Positions 32,101 through 43,679 of a stretch of DNA of 64,000 nt are shown in pieces. The notes under the pieces were generated by a model. The model saw nothing but the letters and a program-made list of their open reading frames with translations, did not search any database and was not told where the DNA came from. Source of the stretch: Schistosoma mansoni (taxonomy: Eukaryota; Platyhelminthes; Trematoda; Strigeidida; Schistosomatidae); assembly GCF_000237925.1 (NCBI RefSeq), contig NC_031500.1, positions 16,083,753-16,147,752 on the forward strand. The letters are read 5' to 3'. A program made the position numbers and the translations under genes. Numbering within the stretch: the stretch's first letter is position 1; the number at the start of each line of letters is the position of its first letter.

Positions 32101-35100
32101 GGTAGCAAAAAGCTTAAGGTCAGACATCAAATTTATGCTCTTGATTGTCTTGTAGTGTAATAGGTTTTGTGGTGCAATGCTTCGCTAATTTTTCACCTCG
32201 ATAACCGTTATAATACAAACCTTAACGGTGCATGAAATCAGAAGGCAAAGAGAAGCTGCAACCACAGTTTATTATCAAATAGCGCAGGCCACAAAGCTAC
32301 AAGCACATCGAACGAAGTATGAGTAAGTATCAGCAAGCAAGCACGAGCAATTACATAGGCAAATTTATAATCACATTGTATAAGGGCTCAGCAAGACAAA
32401 GCAAAAGCTAATAATTGGTTTTGAGTGCACACATATATGGGGAGGAGGATGAATCATCGAATGATATTTAAGCAATCAACGTTTTGGCTAGAGTCTGTCA
32501 TGTGCTCTAGTGATCATAACAGTACAAAGATATATGCGAATTGTTACTATCCCAATGACGATGTCTGTTAAGCAAGTTAATAAAAGGGCTTAACCAAAAC
32601 TAACCATAATCGAAATTGGGTGTCGGATAGTTGCTATAGTTTTACATGTCTCGGATGGATTGTTAACACCTCCAGTGATCATGTCGTACAGCTAGAAGGA
32701 GAAATTACAGTCATTCGACCATAAACAGGGCATACACTGCCTTGCTTCATGACTTTCTGATGCCTCCTGAAAGTTTTGGAAAGTATGAAGCGTATGTAAC
32801 GAAAAGTGCTACTAACAAGATGATCAATCAGTTATCTATTGAGTTCCTCGGTCAAGCTCCGCAACCTAAAAGGTCATTGAGACTCACCTAGATTTTTCTT
32901 CACTTTTATCAAGAAGTCCTCTTTCATGATTAAAGCATTTGAGAACTGTTGATCGTCAATATTCTAGCATCACTCGAGCTCATCAATAGCTTTCTTAAAT
33001 GTTTTGTAAATTTCCCTCCATTCCTCTTGTTAATCTTTCACTTTGGCTTTATTTTCTTTCTAATGCGCAACCCATTCTAAAGATTTAATTTTGCAAAGTG
33101 TTATTGCCGCTCTACTAAAATTGTGCTTCACACTGCAAGCTAATCTGTAGCAGTTCATATTATTACACGCCTATGTGATTTATGCTGACTTTCAGATAGA
33201 CAAATTAATCCATTTTGCAGACAGATGATAAGAATATGCAGATAGGATCAGGCAAAACGAGTCTACTCGGTTTCAATGAGCTTGATTTAGCATCGTTGTT
33301 CTAATGGATAAAAGCGAGCTTAAGATAGAGAATAGGGTACATGGTAGACGAATATACGTACATACAAGTGCTGTGAAGGTAATAAGTGAACAGTTGACAA
33401 GGTCAAAAATATGTGTACTCAGTGACTCAAAAGGATTAGATTAATATATTTGTCCATAAGTTGGAATGAGTCTTAGTATTTTAATGATAGGAACCGCTAC
33501 ATATGCCTTCAGTGTTTTAACCTTATTTTCAATCTAAAAAAATAGTTCCACTAGCCCAAGATCCTAGAATATTTTACGTTTTTTGGATACTGCGTTACGG
33601 AAACCCAAGTGTACTTATTCACCTAGCCAATATGGAGGACTTGTTTACCTTATCCTCTGTAACCAGAGGCTCAACCGCAACGTCTCATCGTGCTGCATGT
33701 GTACGTATACCATTATGTTTAGCAGAATGGACTATCAATTTTCAGCCTAGAGTAGTTTATTCTGTTTTCAACTAAGTAGGATCTGCTTCAAGTACTTTTC
33801 ATCAACCCACTATCAACCAACATCTTATATACTGTGTCGTTGTTAGGCCTACAAATGTTACTGAAGTTGAGAAGCTTGTAATTGATTTTAGACGATGCAT
33901 AGAAGCAATTTATAAGTCGTTAACTTCGCAAATCTTAAGGATTCTAACCCAGTATCATTCGTTAAATTAACATAGATATTAATTAAGGTTTTGAAACTGA
34001 GCATGAATAAGAACACTCAAATGCTGATGTATTTCTTGTCCTATATACCGTTTCTTCTCACCGTTTGAGAGATTTTCCAGTTGCATCTCCTACTGGGAGA
34101 TATATCAAAAAAGAGTATCAGTTTACTAAAACTTGTTTGTTCCAGTATGATTGATCAAGTCAGAGCTTACTAGTAACTATCATGTAGACTGACTTCATCA
34201 AACAGCATTCCTCAAGATTGTCCGTCTGTCCTACATTTCCCTTAGAGGTAACTGTTTCTTCGTCTTATTTCTCTTTCCTGGGTTAGTGACTTCAGGAGGA
34301 ATATACTGTAATCCACGTTGTCTTGCTAAAGACTTTGTCTTAAATCATATCTATTCTTGGAGTGAAGCCGGTTGTTGTTTCATCGTTGGAGATTTCAACG
34401 TGCCGCATATCAACTGAATAGAGCTTACAACTTCAGATGGATGTTTTGACAGCAACCTGCTGTCAACCATTATTCGGTGCCCACTTGTACAGTGTATCGC
34501 AAAACCAACACATATTGACCAAGAACACGAACCGTCATTACTGGACCTTATCTTTAAACACCACTGTGAATTCATTGACATTCAGTACCTCTCCCCACTA
34601 GCATATAGTGATCACATCACACTGTATTTTGGGTTCCGAGCAGAGATAGGTCGTGCGTAACTACAGACCTGTCAATCTAACCAGCATAGTAAAGTTACTT
34701 GAACAAAATAATTCGGGCTAAATCACGTAGAATCATGCAATCTGTTAACTCCTGAACAACATGGGTTTCGTAACAAGCATTCGTATTTCACCAACTTACT
34801 AATTTCTAAAGAGAATTGAACAGCAGCCCAAGATAGTGGTTCATCTCTTGATGTGATATTCATAGATTTTAGCAAACATGTGGTAAGGTTTCTCACTCGA
34901 GGCTTATGCAGAAGCTCTCGAGCTTTGGAATAACAGGTGCCGTACAAAAATGAATAAGAAAATTCATCGGTAGCCGAAGACAGGATGAGAATAAATGGGA
35001 CATTATTTGGATGGAAGTTGGTCAAAAGTGGTGTACTCTAAGACAGCATCTTGGATCTATTTTTTAGTCTTTACGTCAATAAATTAGCGCAACTGCTTAA

Positions 35101-37507
35101 ATAGTCGACATTATTGTTTGCAGATGATACGGAAATCTGGAGAACAATAAGTAGTGAGGCTGATCATCTTGATCTCCAAGCTGACCTAGACGAATTAGTT
35201 AGATGATCCCAGAGTTTAATTGGAGGAAGAGTGTGCTCATGTTCACGAAGCACGGTAGTTGTTACAGGTATATTATCAACGGTATATCGCCTCAATGCGT
35301 GCAGGAACACAAAGACTTAGGGGTAATAGTAAGTAACAACTACTCGTTGCAACTCGACAGCCACCAGAAGTTTTCGAGCATTATAGTCACTTTGCCGAGC
35401 ATTGCAATGCCTTGGCGAAATATTTCGGAATTTATATCCTACCCATGTAAGACCACACCTAGAGTACTGTGTTCAAGTAGCCAGTCCATGTCTTATTCAA
35501 GATACCAAAACACATTTGTGTTTACAGCGTGTGGGGACAAAGTTATTGAAGGGTCCCTCCGAACTCTTTTACAATGAGCGCTTAAAACTCCTAAACCTTT
35601 CCCCCTATCGTATCGTGGAACGTGCAGTGACCTAATATTGGCTGTATCTCAACTAGAAAATGAGCTGAGAGGATTAACACAGGTCCACCGATTTACTATC
35701 CTTATTACTGAAGGCTACATAATCACTCTTATTGATTTCCCAGTTTGAGGCTTCTCAGAAGACTAAAACAGATGTTAATTGGTCTCTGATTTTTAGTCGT
35801 ATTCTATGTGGTCATCATTTGATGAAGAATATCTACAAGTTGTATATAAGCGAATTATCTTACGCAGTAACGAATTATACTTGTATATGCTTGCTACATT
35901 ATTAAGAACCCTTCATTCTCCAGTCAGCACTGATGGTCACTATTTCATTTCATTCATAAAAAACGTTCGTACATTCTGGTCCCCACATAGTGATTTTTCA
36001 TTCATATTTAATGGTTTAATACAATGGTCAGTTTTCGAGTTGTTATGCGTGTGTCTGTGTAATAATGTAAATTCTTAAACAAGCTAGCAGTCAAAGGAAA
36101 ATAAGCTTCTTGTCTAATCATACTACGATTTTATATTCAACTAAAACAGTCATTATTGTGTTTTATTTGCTGTTTAAATATATTTCTAACTCAGTGTTAC
36201 AATGTCAGTTCTATTGGATGAAATGAATTCCTTGAATTAAGCTGCTTACCTACTGTGTAATCAATTTCACCCTCTTTGTGACTCATTTGCTAGATATCAG
36301 TCTTGTAAATTACTCGATCTTTAATAAACGAAGATCTAATTATTAGGTTTAATTCTTGTTCATCACATCGGTGCTAGAAATTCAAATCTGTTATCTGTTA
36401 GTTGAAAACCGAGTTCCATCATCGTTAAACCTCCGTTTTACTAATCAACCTAACCTGTAAAATTTTATATTCTATGATATTTAAGCATAATATATTTGTC
36501 ATTGTTAACTCCTTTCTACTATTGTCATTAACTCAGTATAATAATAGCTGAGGATATTAATTACACGAATATGGAGCAGTGGCTTGGTCGGTAAGACGTT
36601 CGATTTTTAGCTCATGTTCTAATCCCTCTCTAATTGCTTTGGTTTAGGCAACCAGGTAATATCATTGACCCTCATACTTAGACTGTTGCTTATATCTAAG
36701 TACCTAGAGAATTATTTCCCTACCGTTGCTGCTACATTGACGTGGTGGTTGGGCTTGCCAATCGTGATGAACCAATCGAGCTATAGTGGCTGGAACAATC
36801 GTTCCTCAAGGTCCTACCATGCTAGACAGGTCAGTTGAAAAGCGGTAAGGCTAAAACCAGCAAACTCAAGGTCCGAAAGCGAAGTCGTACTGCTGACTGT
36901 ACAGAGGTGTGACGGCAGTAAGTTGTTTCCTTCAGACAACAAGCATGACAGCGATGCTGCCTTCCCACAAGGAAGGGTAGGGTTAGAATAGGTCGACCTT
37001 AAAAATGCACACCTCGACTTATCCCACGGATATCCGTCTCCGGTGGTAAGGTCCCAACAATACGGAGCTAACATAAAAATTACTCACAAAAAGGTTGTGT
37101 ATGACCGACCTCAAGCAGTTGTCCCTTGGGGACTGCGGTCACGCTCTCAGGTCATTAAGACCACTTCTAATCCAATTTCGTTTTCAGGTACCTGTACAAG
37201 AACCCTTCCATGGTATGGGCTACCGGGAAGTGATAACTGCCCTCATACCTCTAACAGCACTCAAGACCATTGTATACATAATCAATCTCCTTCTTCAATT
37301 CCTAAAAGAGAATTAGTTAATTGTGTTGATGATTTTTTTTTCGTTTTCAAGCCAGTATATAATTTATCTTCTATTAAACTACTCATTTTATCATTACTAT
37401 TACAGAATTTAACTGATGTATTCAGACCATATGATTATCAAAGAAATGGAATGGCACAACTTAGTTATGAACAATTTTTAACTGCTGCTTTCAGTGTAGT
37501 TAGTTAA
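29124..37507 (+). CDS. PDCD6: Programmed cell death 6 / ALG-2-like penta-EF-hand protein, complete
   Basis: Four exons: 29124-29170, 29214-29275, 31334-31647, 37406-37507; 174 residues with stop TAA. All introns are GT/AG and the joined frame aligns along its length with human ALG-2 (recalled, not searched), e.g. SELQQALSNG, FGYRLS, LTDVFR, SYEQFL. EF-hand loops: 18-29 (DRNRSG...E), 55-66 (DKDMNG...E) and 85-96 (DRDRSG...E) keep canonical calcium ligands; loop 4 (121-132) ends in Asn and looks degenerate; loop 5 (151-163) has the two-residue insertion typical of PEF proteins and mediates dimerisation in the family. The N-terminal Gly/Pro-rich tail is short (about 12 residues). In animals ALG-2 is a cytosolic calcium sensor that binds ALIX, TSG101 and SEC31A. 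The start is chosen because it gives the only frame running into EF1. Sorcin or peflin are less likely from the SYEQ and FGYRLS matches. Confidence 0.93.
29171..29213 (+). other. PDCD6: 43-nt micro-intron 1 of PDCD6
   Basis: Starts gtaaga and ends tatgatag. Removing it joins VFNQ to IDRNRSG in frame, matching the EF1 helix-loop junction of the family. Very small 5'-proximal introns followed by large ones are a known schistosome habit. Confidence 0.85.
29335..29850 (-). mobile_element. CR1-like LINE 3' end in PDCD6 intron 2
   Basis: Minus-strand sequence matching the 3' part of the LINE at 33560-35730 (YNERLKLLNLFPYRIVEREV, FRFFSRRVVNDWN-type C-terminal end). 5' truncated, antisense to PDCD6. 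It keeps about 120 bp that the copy at 35640 has lost. Confidence 0.75.
30395..30660 (+). mobile_element. LINE family A (RTE-like, SR2-type) 3' end in PDCD6 intron 2
   Basis: About 265 bp closely matching the 3'UTR of the LINE at 38170-39576 (read on its own strand), including the gtacgtacgtac and tatgactgact tail. Sense to PDCD6. Confidence 0.75.
31648..33555. other. PDCD6 intron 3, left part, nothing identified
   Basis: Frames that run on past the exon 3 donor (to 31722 and 31880) are intron read-through. 32230-32420 may be an old repeat. No exon seen. Confidence 0.4.
33560..35730 (+). mobile_element. CR1-like (SR1-type) LINE in PDCD6 intron 3
   Basis: Blocks in order: possible upstream coding region (33600-33960), endonuclease with VGDFNVPHIN (about 34385-34420) and AYSDHITLYFGF (about 34600), RT with TPEQHGFR (about 34750), VIFIDFSK (about 34855), LFADDTEIWR (about 35115) and C-terminal RPHLEYCVQVASP (about 35450). 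More than six frame breaks. Sense to PDCD6; ends near 35725. Confidence 0.8.
35731..36715. other. PDCD6 intron 3, middle, nothing identified
   Basis: AT-rich; the 90-residue frame at 35806 has no recognisable family. 36580-36700 has faint similarity to the sequence just before the LINE at 59685 and may be part of that element. Confidence 0.4.
36722..37310 (+). mobile_element. LINE family A 5' end only, in PDCD6 intron 3
   Basis: About 590 bp matching the 5'UTR of the LINE at 59685 (gttgctgctac, ttgacgtggtgg, caatcgagctata, cggatatccgtctccggtgg) and stopping before the coding region. It ends about 95 bp before exon 4. Confidence 0.8.
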
Positions 37508-37510
37508 TTA

Positions 37511-37858
37511 GTTAATTCAATATATTACAATGTTGACTATTATCCATATCTCTTCTTATTTAAGATTATAAGATATTAATTATTAACTTAATCTGTACCT
37601 GATAAGCATTAACTTCTATATGACCCATATTATCAACAACAACAACAACAACAAAGTCTTTTCTTGTCTAGAGAAAACAAAAAACCCGAAAGTATGGAAC
37701 ATTATGTAATACCTAATATAAATGATTGTGAATTGTTTTTGTATGAATACAATTTTTCTGTAATCCTTTTCTTATATTATTATTATTATTATTGAATATT
37801 ATTAATTGAGGATCATTATCTGTCTATCTTATTTAATTGTGTACAGTGGGTTTACTAC
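37511..37858. other. PDCD6: 3' flank of PDCD6
   Basis: Presumed 3'UTR. No AATAAA close to the stop; ATATAAA-type variants at about 37718. (CAA)n at 37635-37652 and (TTA)n at about 37775-37795. Confidence 0.45.
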
Positions 37859-39650
37859 TGTGGTGTGGTTTACTTATATTCATATAAGTAGTATGTAGTG
37901 ATGGTTAGACATAGAATGTATTTTGGCAGAAGATCAATAAGGAACAAACCGGAATGAAGCGCAATCGAATGTATTTAGACACAAATTACAGACTATCTCA
38001 CTAAATTCTGATAACCATACAATGAACAGTTAATTTGCAAAATAACAATTCAGTTATCTCAATTTTCACTGTTCCTTCTGTAAATATCAGTCCGTCTTCT
38101 CTAATTTCATTATTCATGCATTATCCTACCAATTTCACTTCATTTCAGTTCTTTCCTTATCTGTCTTCTCAGTAGGTCAGTCACAATGTAGAACTTCGTA
38201 CGTACGTACATCAGTTCGAGTTGCCACACCACATTAGCACAGTGATGAAGTTGTCGATTCAAATCCCATAGTGGTAGAAGTAGTAAGAGTATAAGCATTA
38301 TTTGAAAGATCAGGGTTTGAAGATGTTATTGAAGGAGTATAATACAGTGAAATAAATTTGGAAAGAGAAAAAGGACAGAAACATCAGGAATTCAAAAGAC
38401 TATAATTTGGGAGGACACAAAGAGTGGATGTACCTACGCCATTGCAAACGATTTTGAGCCATGTCATTCAAGGTCTCTAACCATCGATTGCTATCATCTC
38501 GCGAATCCCAACCAGGTAGTCTACACCGACCAACATGGCTCAGTCCACTTGTCAGCGACTTCATGGACTTATGCCACGTTTTGGTCTGGCCGCCCCTAAC
38601 TTTCTTCCAACCTACTCCTACACCATAAAACATTGCACGTCGGGGCAGTCGGTGGTTGGGCATACGTAACACGTGTCCCAGCCATCTCAACTGATGAAGT
38701 TTCACTACTTCATCAATCGATGTGCCATTCTTACATAGTACCCGTTTCCTAACAACTGCATTACTTACCCGGTGGTCCCAGGATATACGAGCAATGCTTC
38801 GAAGACACCTATGATCGAACACTAGTAGCCTACGAATATCCTCTACTCTTACCGGCCATAAAGTAGGACGGAACGAACTGCTGCACAATAAACCCGTCCT
38901 TTGGTTGCTAGACGGATATCTCGCCTATGCCATAAATGATGCAAGTTGGCGAAAGCTAGACGAGCCTTCTGTATCCGTGCTGAGATTTCGTCACACATCA
39001 GACCACAAGAGCTGATGAAACTCACAAGATAAGTAAAGCAGTCAAAACGCTCAACTACTTCACTCCCTATCATTAGTTCAGGTGTCGATGCAAGCGAATC
39101 CTGAAGTAACATTTTGCACTTCGAGGGAGAGAATCGCATCCCGAACATGCCTGCAAAGTTGCTTATAGTTGTCAGAAGACTGCATTTTGTCAGCGTCTTC
39201 ACCAAATAAAACTATGTCGTCGGCGTATTCTAAGTCAACAAGTGAGCCTCCCGGTAAAAGTTCAACTCCAGCAGATTGAGATGATGAAAGTGTTATCTCT
39301 AAAAGCATGTCAACGACAAAGTTAAACAAGAATGGGGAGAGTGGACAGCCCTGACGAACACCACTTGAGGTAACCAATTCTGATGACAGTTCGCCATAGG
39401 CTCTAACTCGACCAGTTGTGTTCGAGTAGAGAGCCTTTATGAGGTTAATGTACTTCTTTGATACTCCTTTCAGTGACAAACACTGCCATAGAACCTCACG
39501 ATCAACAGAGTCAAATGCCGCCTTAAGGTCAAGAAATACTTCTATTGTGGGACGTCTGAATGTATTACTATGTCTGTCTGTCTTCTGCCAAAATACATTC
39601 TATGTCTGACCATCACCATATACTACTTATATGGATATAAGTAGACCACA
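37859..39650. mobile_element. Gypsy-type LTR remains in inverted pieces, split by a LINE
   Basis: A minus-strand LTR end (37859-37967) meets a plus-strand LTR (37962-38169), whose last part resumes at 39577-39650 after the LINE insertion. Fossil; same family as 44495. Confidence 0.65.
38170..39576 (-). mobile_element. LINE family A (RTE-like), 5'-truncated, inserted in an LTR
   Basis: 1407 bp on the minus strand. RT blocks: SLKGVSKKYINLIKALYSN, GVRQGCPLSPFLFNF, LEYADDIVLFGED (39230-39190), FGMRFSPSKCKMLLQD, VRSVLLYG, then LRWLGHVLRMPNHRLPRRAM and a 3'UTR ending in gtcagtcac (minus: gtgactgac). Flanked by a 10-bp target-site duplication tctgtcttct (38160-38169, 39577-39586). YADD is intact; about three frame breaks. 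Confidence 0.9.
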
Positions 39651-40369
39651 CTACACTATAACCAATACTCATTTTTCATGTATTTTGTGACCACTTTTCA
39701 TGAAAAGTCAAATTGAACTTAGTTTGCGCTATATTCGATTAAGAGTTGTTTTTTTCTGCATGTAATAATAATGAACTTATTTGACACATTGTATAGGTCA
39801 GGGTTAATGATATGCAACTCGGTTGCCAAAAATCGAATGAACTAAAGAGGGGTTCAAGTTTATCATCTGTTATTAATAGCTGAGTAGTAGAAAGATTTAT
39901 CAAAAGAGACTAAGTAAAAATAAATCAGGCATACAGAATCTTGGAAGTACAGCAAGAAAAAGTTAACGTGTTAAAACAGCAATTAACCATTAGGAAAGAA
40001 AGCTTCTTTGTTCATAACAAAAATGAAAGTATTATTGTGATAGAAAAGTTTCAGGATGAATAAAACAGAAATTGAGAATGTTTAAATAGTGTGTTATGAC
40101 GGGTGGTGTACAGGTCTTGATGCTGATACACAGTGTGCTACGCGCTAACCTCCACCCCGACTGACTACTTGGGTGATAAAGTATATTGGGCTACTGAATA
40201 AAATGCATAAGTACCGATCTGTATATTTACCACTTTAACCCTTAGGGAATTGGTTCTTTTCTTAGCCAATGAAAACCTATTGACCTTTAGATCACTCCTG
40301 ATTGCCATCGATGACTTCTCGACAGGCCAGTTCTGATTGGCTTACCATATCATAGCAAATAACAAAATA
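39651..40369. other. Unassigned intergenic sequence, part perhaps an LTR
   Basis: 40090-40370 (gtgttatgacgggtggtgta onward) is less AT-rich than its surroundings and looks like a repeat, but I cannot name it. Confidence 0.3.
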
Positions 40370-40745
40370 GACTGACTTCGAAAAGTAAATCCAAGAGTTC
40401 TAGTGAGAATCAGTGACCACTGGAGTTCAAACCACGTCTGTTGTGAGATATCAACTCACTGAAGACAATTGGTGAATGGTTGCGCAACTTCGTGGATTGG
40501 TTGAAGTTAGACATTAACACCATGGATGCCGGCTCAGTGGTCTATCGTTTAAGTGCTCTGGCACGGGACAGATAGGTCCTAGGTTCGAATCTCGCGAGGC
40601 GAGGTCGTGGATGCTCACTGCTGAAGAGTCCTACAATAGGACGAAGCGGCCGTCCAGTGCTTTCAGGTTTTCTATGGTGGTCTAGCTTCAGTTGACTAAC
40701 GCTTTCAACTATGAAAATACTAAATCTCCACACAAAACCTCCTTC
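40370..40745 (+). mobile_element. Family S SINE, full length
   Basis: Leader, tRNA-like region (40525-40600), hammerhead (about 40615-40661) with stem I and II intact and CTGAAGA core, but GAAG in place of GAAA. Ends aaacctccttctga. Confidence 0.8.
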
Positions 40746-41385
40746 TGAATATAGAATGTTAATAAGTAATTTTCAGGTACGTATTTGTAAATATTTTCAA
40801 CTCACAAGCTAATCGTCGTGATTGGTGTCAGAGAGTAAAGTTCAACTCAGTCGGCTAGATTGTTTCACTTAAAAGCGTTTAATCAAAATAGCTATAGATT
40901 TATCAAACAAGTTTTGCTTTTAAATTATACAAATGTTCAAATAGGAAGAAATCAGTTATTGATAATGGCTTCATCAGTGTCCAAGTGTATTTTATTTAAT
41001 GACAGTGAATTCAATAAGTTGAAATATGCTTGAGTTTCTTATCCACTATATATATGGATTCGCTTTATTGTTTGCATACTTCACACTCAAGACATCTGGA
41101 TTTTTTTGAGGTCTATGCATGAAATAGCTCTGTTCTTCTGAACTATACTCTCCGGGAAACATTGAATAGAGAGCTCAAATTCAAGCAACATATCAAGGTT
41201 ATATTGTTAGTCAAGTGTTGGTATATGGATTCAAGTGTCATTTTAAGAAATCATTTGTTCACTAATTAATGCACATGTATAATAGTGCTTTTAGTATTAT
41301 CATTGGATTATAAAAAATCCTCACACAGTTTATTTACTAACCTCATTCAATGCAATTGTTCAAGGGTTAAGGTATATTTTTCATT
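40746..41385. other. Unassigned intergenic sequence
   Basis: AT-rich, nothing recognised. Confidence 0.4.
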
Positions 41386-41396
41386 AAATGAGTCAG

Positions 41397-41893
41397 TGCC
41401 CCCAAATCCCCTGGTGCGACCGAAAATGCATAGAGCCCGCCTCCCTCTCGAAATGCTCTCACACGGCCACGCGTATAGAGCCTCTGCCAGGGAAGTCTTA
41501 ATCACTGCCTTCTCGTGGCACCGGTGTTGTTTGCGAAATTGAGAGGACGAAAATAGAAAGTCCGGCGCTTTAACTATGCCGGTGAACACGGCGAGTCCAC
41601 CTAGGGGAGTTGAAAAACCCTGATTCCAAACCGATGGTGCACATGGGCTCCAATATCCTGAGGGAAAAATGGCGTGTGAACCAATCGTTGGTCACCGGCT
41701 ACCATGGGACTGCATCTCCTCACAATGTTCCACTGCCTTATGGATCAGACCTTTAGGTCAAAGGCTCCGGGTGTGGTCCCCTAAGAAAACCACCTGTTTC
41801 AGTTTGGGCACCCGGGCAGTATCGCAGCCCTCGCACAAAGTGTAGCGCATATATATCTGAAGCCCCCTTGCACTAATATTTATGTGTTCAAAT
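41397..41893 (+). mobile_element. 0.5-kb retroposon (family D), copy 3
   Basis: 497 bp, from tgcccccaaat to the A-rich tail gttcaaat. Perfect 11-bp target-site duplication aaatgagtcag at 41386-41396 and 41894-41904. Confidence 0.87.
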
Positions 41894-41904
41894 AAATGAG
41901 TCAG

Positions 41905-43150
41905 AAATTAAATGATCTATTTATTTAGATTGTGTTGAAATAAACATCTAAGTAACACACTGCTTCATGTTCCTTTGTGTTAATGTCCAGTATTAGGTAG
42001 AATCAAAATATATAACTCAATTATTAGTTAAAAGTAACTGATTTATTGATTTTTATAAATCGTATACTTACACCAAAATTATTGATTAAATAGTGCTACC
42101 TGTCAACTTTCAAATTTATTTATTAACCTGGTGAGATTTTAAATGATATACAATTTTGTTTATATTGATTAGTTATATAAATCATTGGTTTGTGCATAAA
42201 TAAATTGTTATCTAGCAACAGCTTTGCTTTCTCTCATTGCATTATACCGTCATAATCTTGTAACCATATTGTTAAGTTCACTACTTGAATAACGTAGAAT
42301 ACAGTTTACGACTACGACACTCGAACATTGAACCGCCGCAAATTAGAAGACAGAAGAAAAGCCGGAGAAGTGTTTAATTGGTAGGAATCGAAATGTACAG
42401 AAAATCATGAGTATTTATAGATATTAGCATTTGTTAAATCAACATTATAATTCTAGAAAGCTCCGTCATGTTCTGATTGGATGGAAACTCTTCGGCTCCT
42501 TTAGGGCCTCTGGAGGCTCCGCTGTAGTTCTCGGAAGCCGAATCAACATATACCATCGGTATTTTCAAGCAATTATGTTGAGCATTAATTTAATTTAACT
42601 ATTTTGTTGACATTGATGGTTTACAAGATTTTTCTCTGTCACACGTATATTACGTTAATAAGACTAATAATATTATGTCAGAACTAGGATTCACGACCCA
42701 GAAAAGAGAACCATGTTGGTATGATCCAGAAGATTTCCTTCAATAGACAAGAAAGGCTCAGGAAACATTAAGAAGCATTTTATTCAATCAGTGTTTGACT
42801 AGAAGTTTTGCTAGAAACATCACGACAGTGAAAAGTCACATGTAGAATTTCTGATTTGGCTGATTACTAGACCGTTGCTATATTTAGTAGCATTCCAGAA
42901 TTTCCCGGGAAACTCAAGGACTTCTAAAATACTATAAAAACCCCATATTTTCTGTACATAAATGAACCTTTGAAGTACTTCTCGCATATTTTGCTCCTTT
43001 TCTTTCGTGCTCAAGTCGCTGTGTGGTTCTAGCTTGGGGGTTTCGAGAGTATGGCGTTCAATCAGGAAGACTTATCAAATACAATTAAAAGTAGTCTAAT
43101 ATGAAGACATGAAAAGTCAAAATTAGATTGATTTAATCATTATAATTTTT
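41905..43150. other. Unassigned intergenic sequence, possible LTR-like part
   Basis: 42290-43080 contains a TATA-like actataaaaacccc at about 42930 (minus-strand frames here mean nothing) followed by a GC-richer stretch, as in some LTRs, but no paired copy or coding remains are present. Confidence 0.3.
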
Positions 43151-43159
43151 ATTCAATTT

Positions 43160-43672
43160 ATTATTTATTTGAACACATAAATATTGGTACAAAGGCAAAC
43201 CAGATATATAGGCGCTATACAAATTTGATTTGATTTTTGTGAGGGCTATGATACTACCCGGGTGCCCAAACCGAAGCACGTGGTTTTCTTAGGGGGCCAC
43301 AGCCCAAGCTTTAGACCTAAAGATCTGATCCACAACGCAGTGGAGCATCGTGAGGAGCTGTAGTCCCATGGTAGCCGATGACCAACGATTGGTTCATACG
43401 CCACTTGTTCCCTCAGGATACTGGAGCCCATGTGAACCAATGGTTTGGAATCAGGTTGTCCGACTCCCCTAGGTGTACTCGCCGTATCCACCGGCATAGT
43501 TAAAGCGCCGGACATTTGCTTTTCGTCCTCTCACTTTCGTAAGCAACACCGGTGCCACGAGAAGGCAGTGATTAAGACTTCCCTGGCAGAGGCTATATAC
43601 GCGTTGTCATATGAGAGAATTTCGAAAAAGAGAGAGGACTCTCCCAACTCTCGGCTGTACTAGGGCATTTCT
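43160..43672 (-). mobile_element. 0.5-kb retroposon (family D), copy 4
   Basis: Minus-strand copy with tail at the left (ttattatttatttgaacaca) and head near 43672. A target-site duplication is not clear: attcaat is shared at both ends. Confidence 0.8.
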
Positions 43673-43679
43673 TCTTAAT

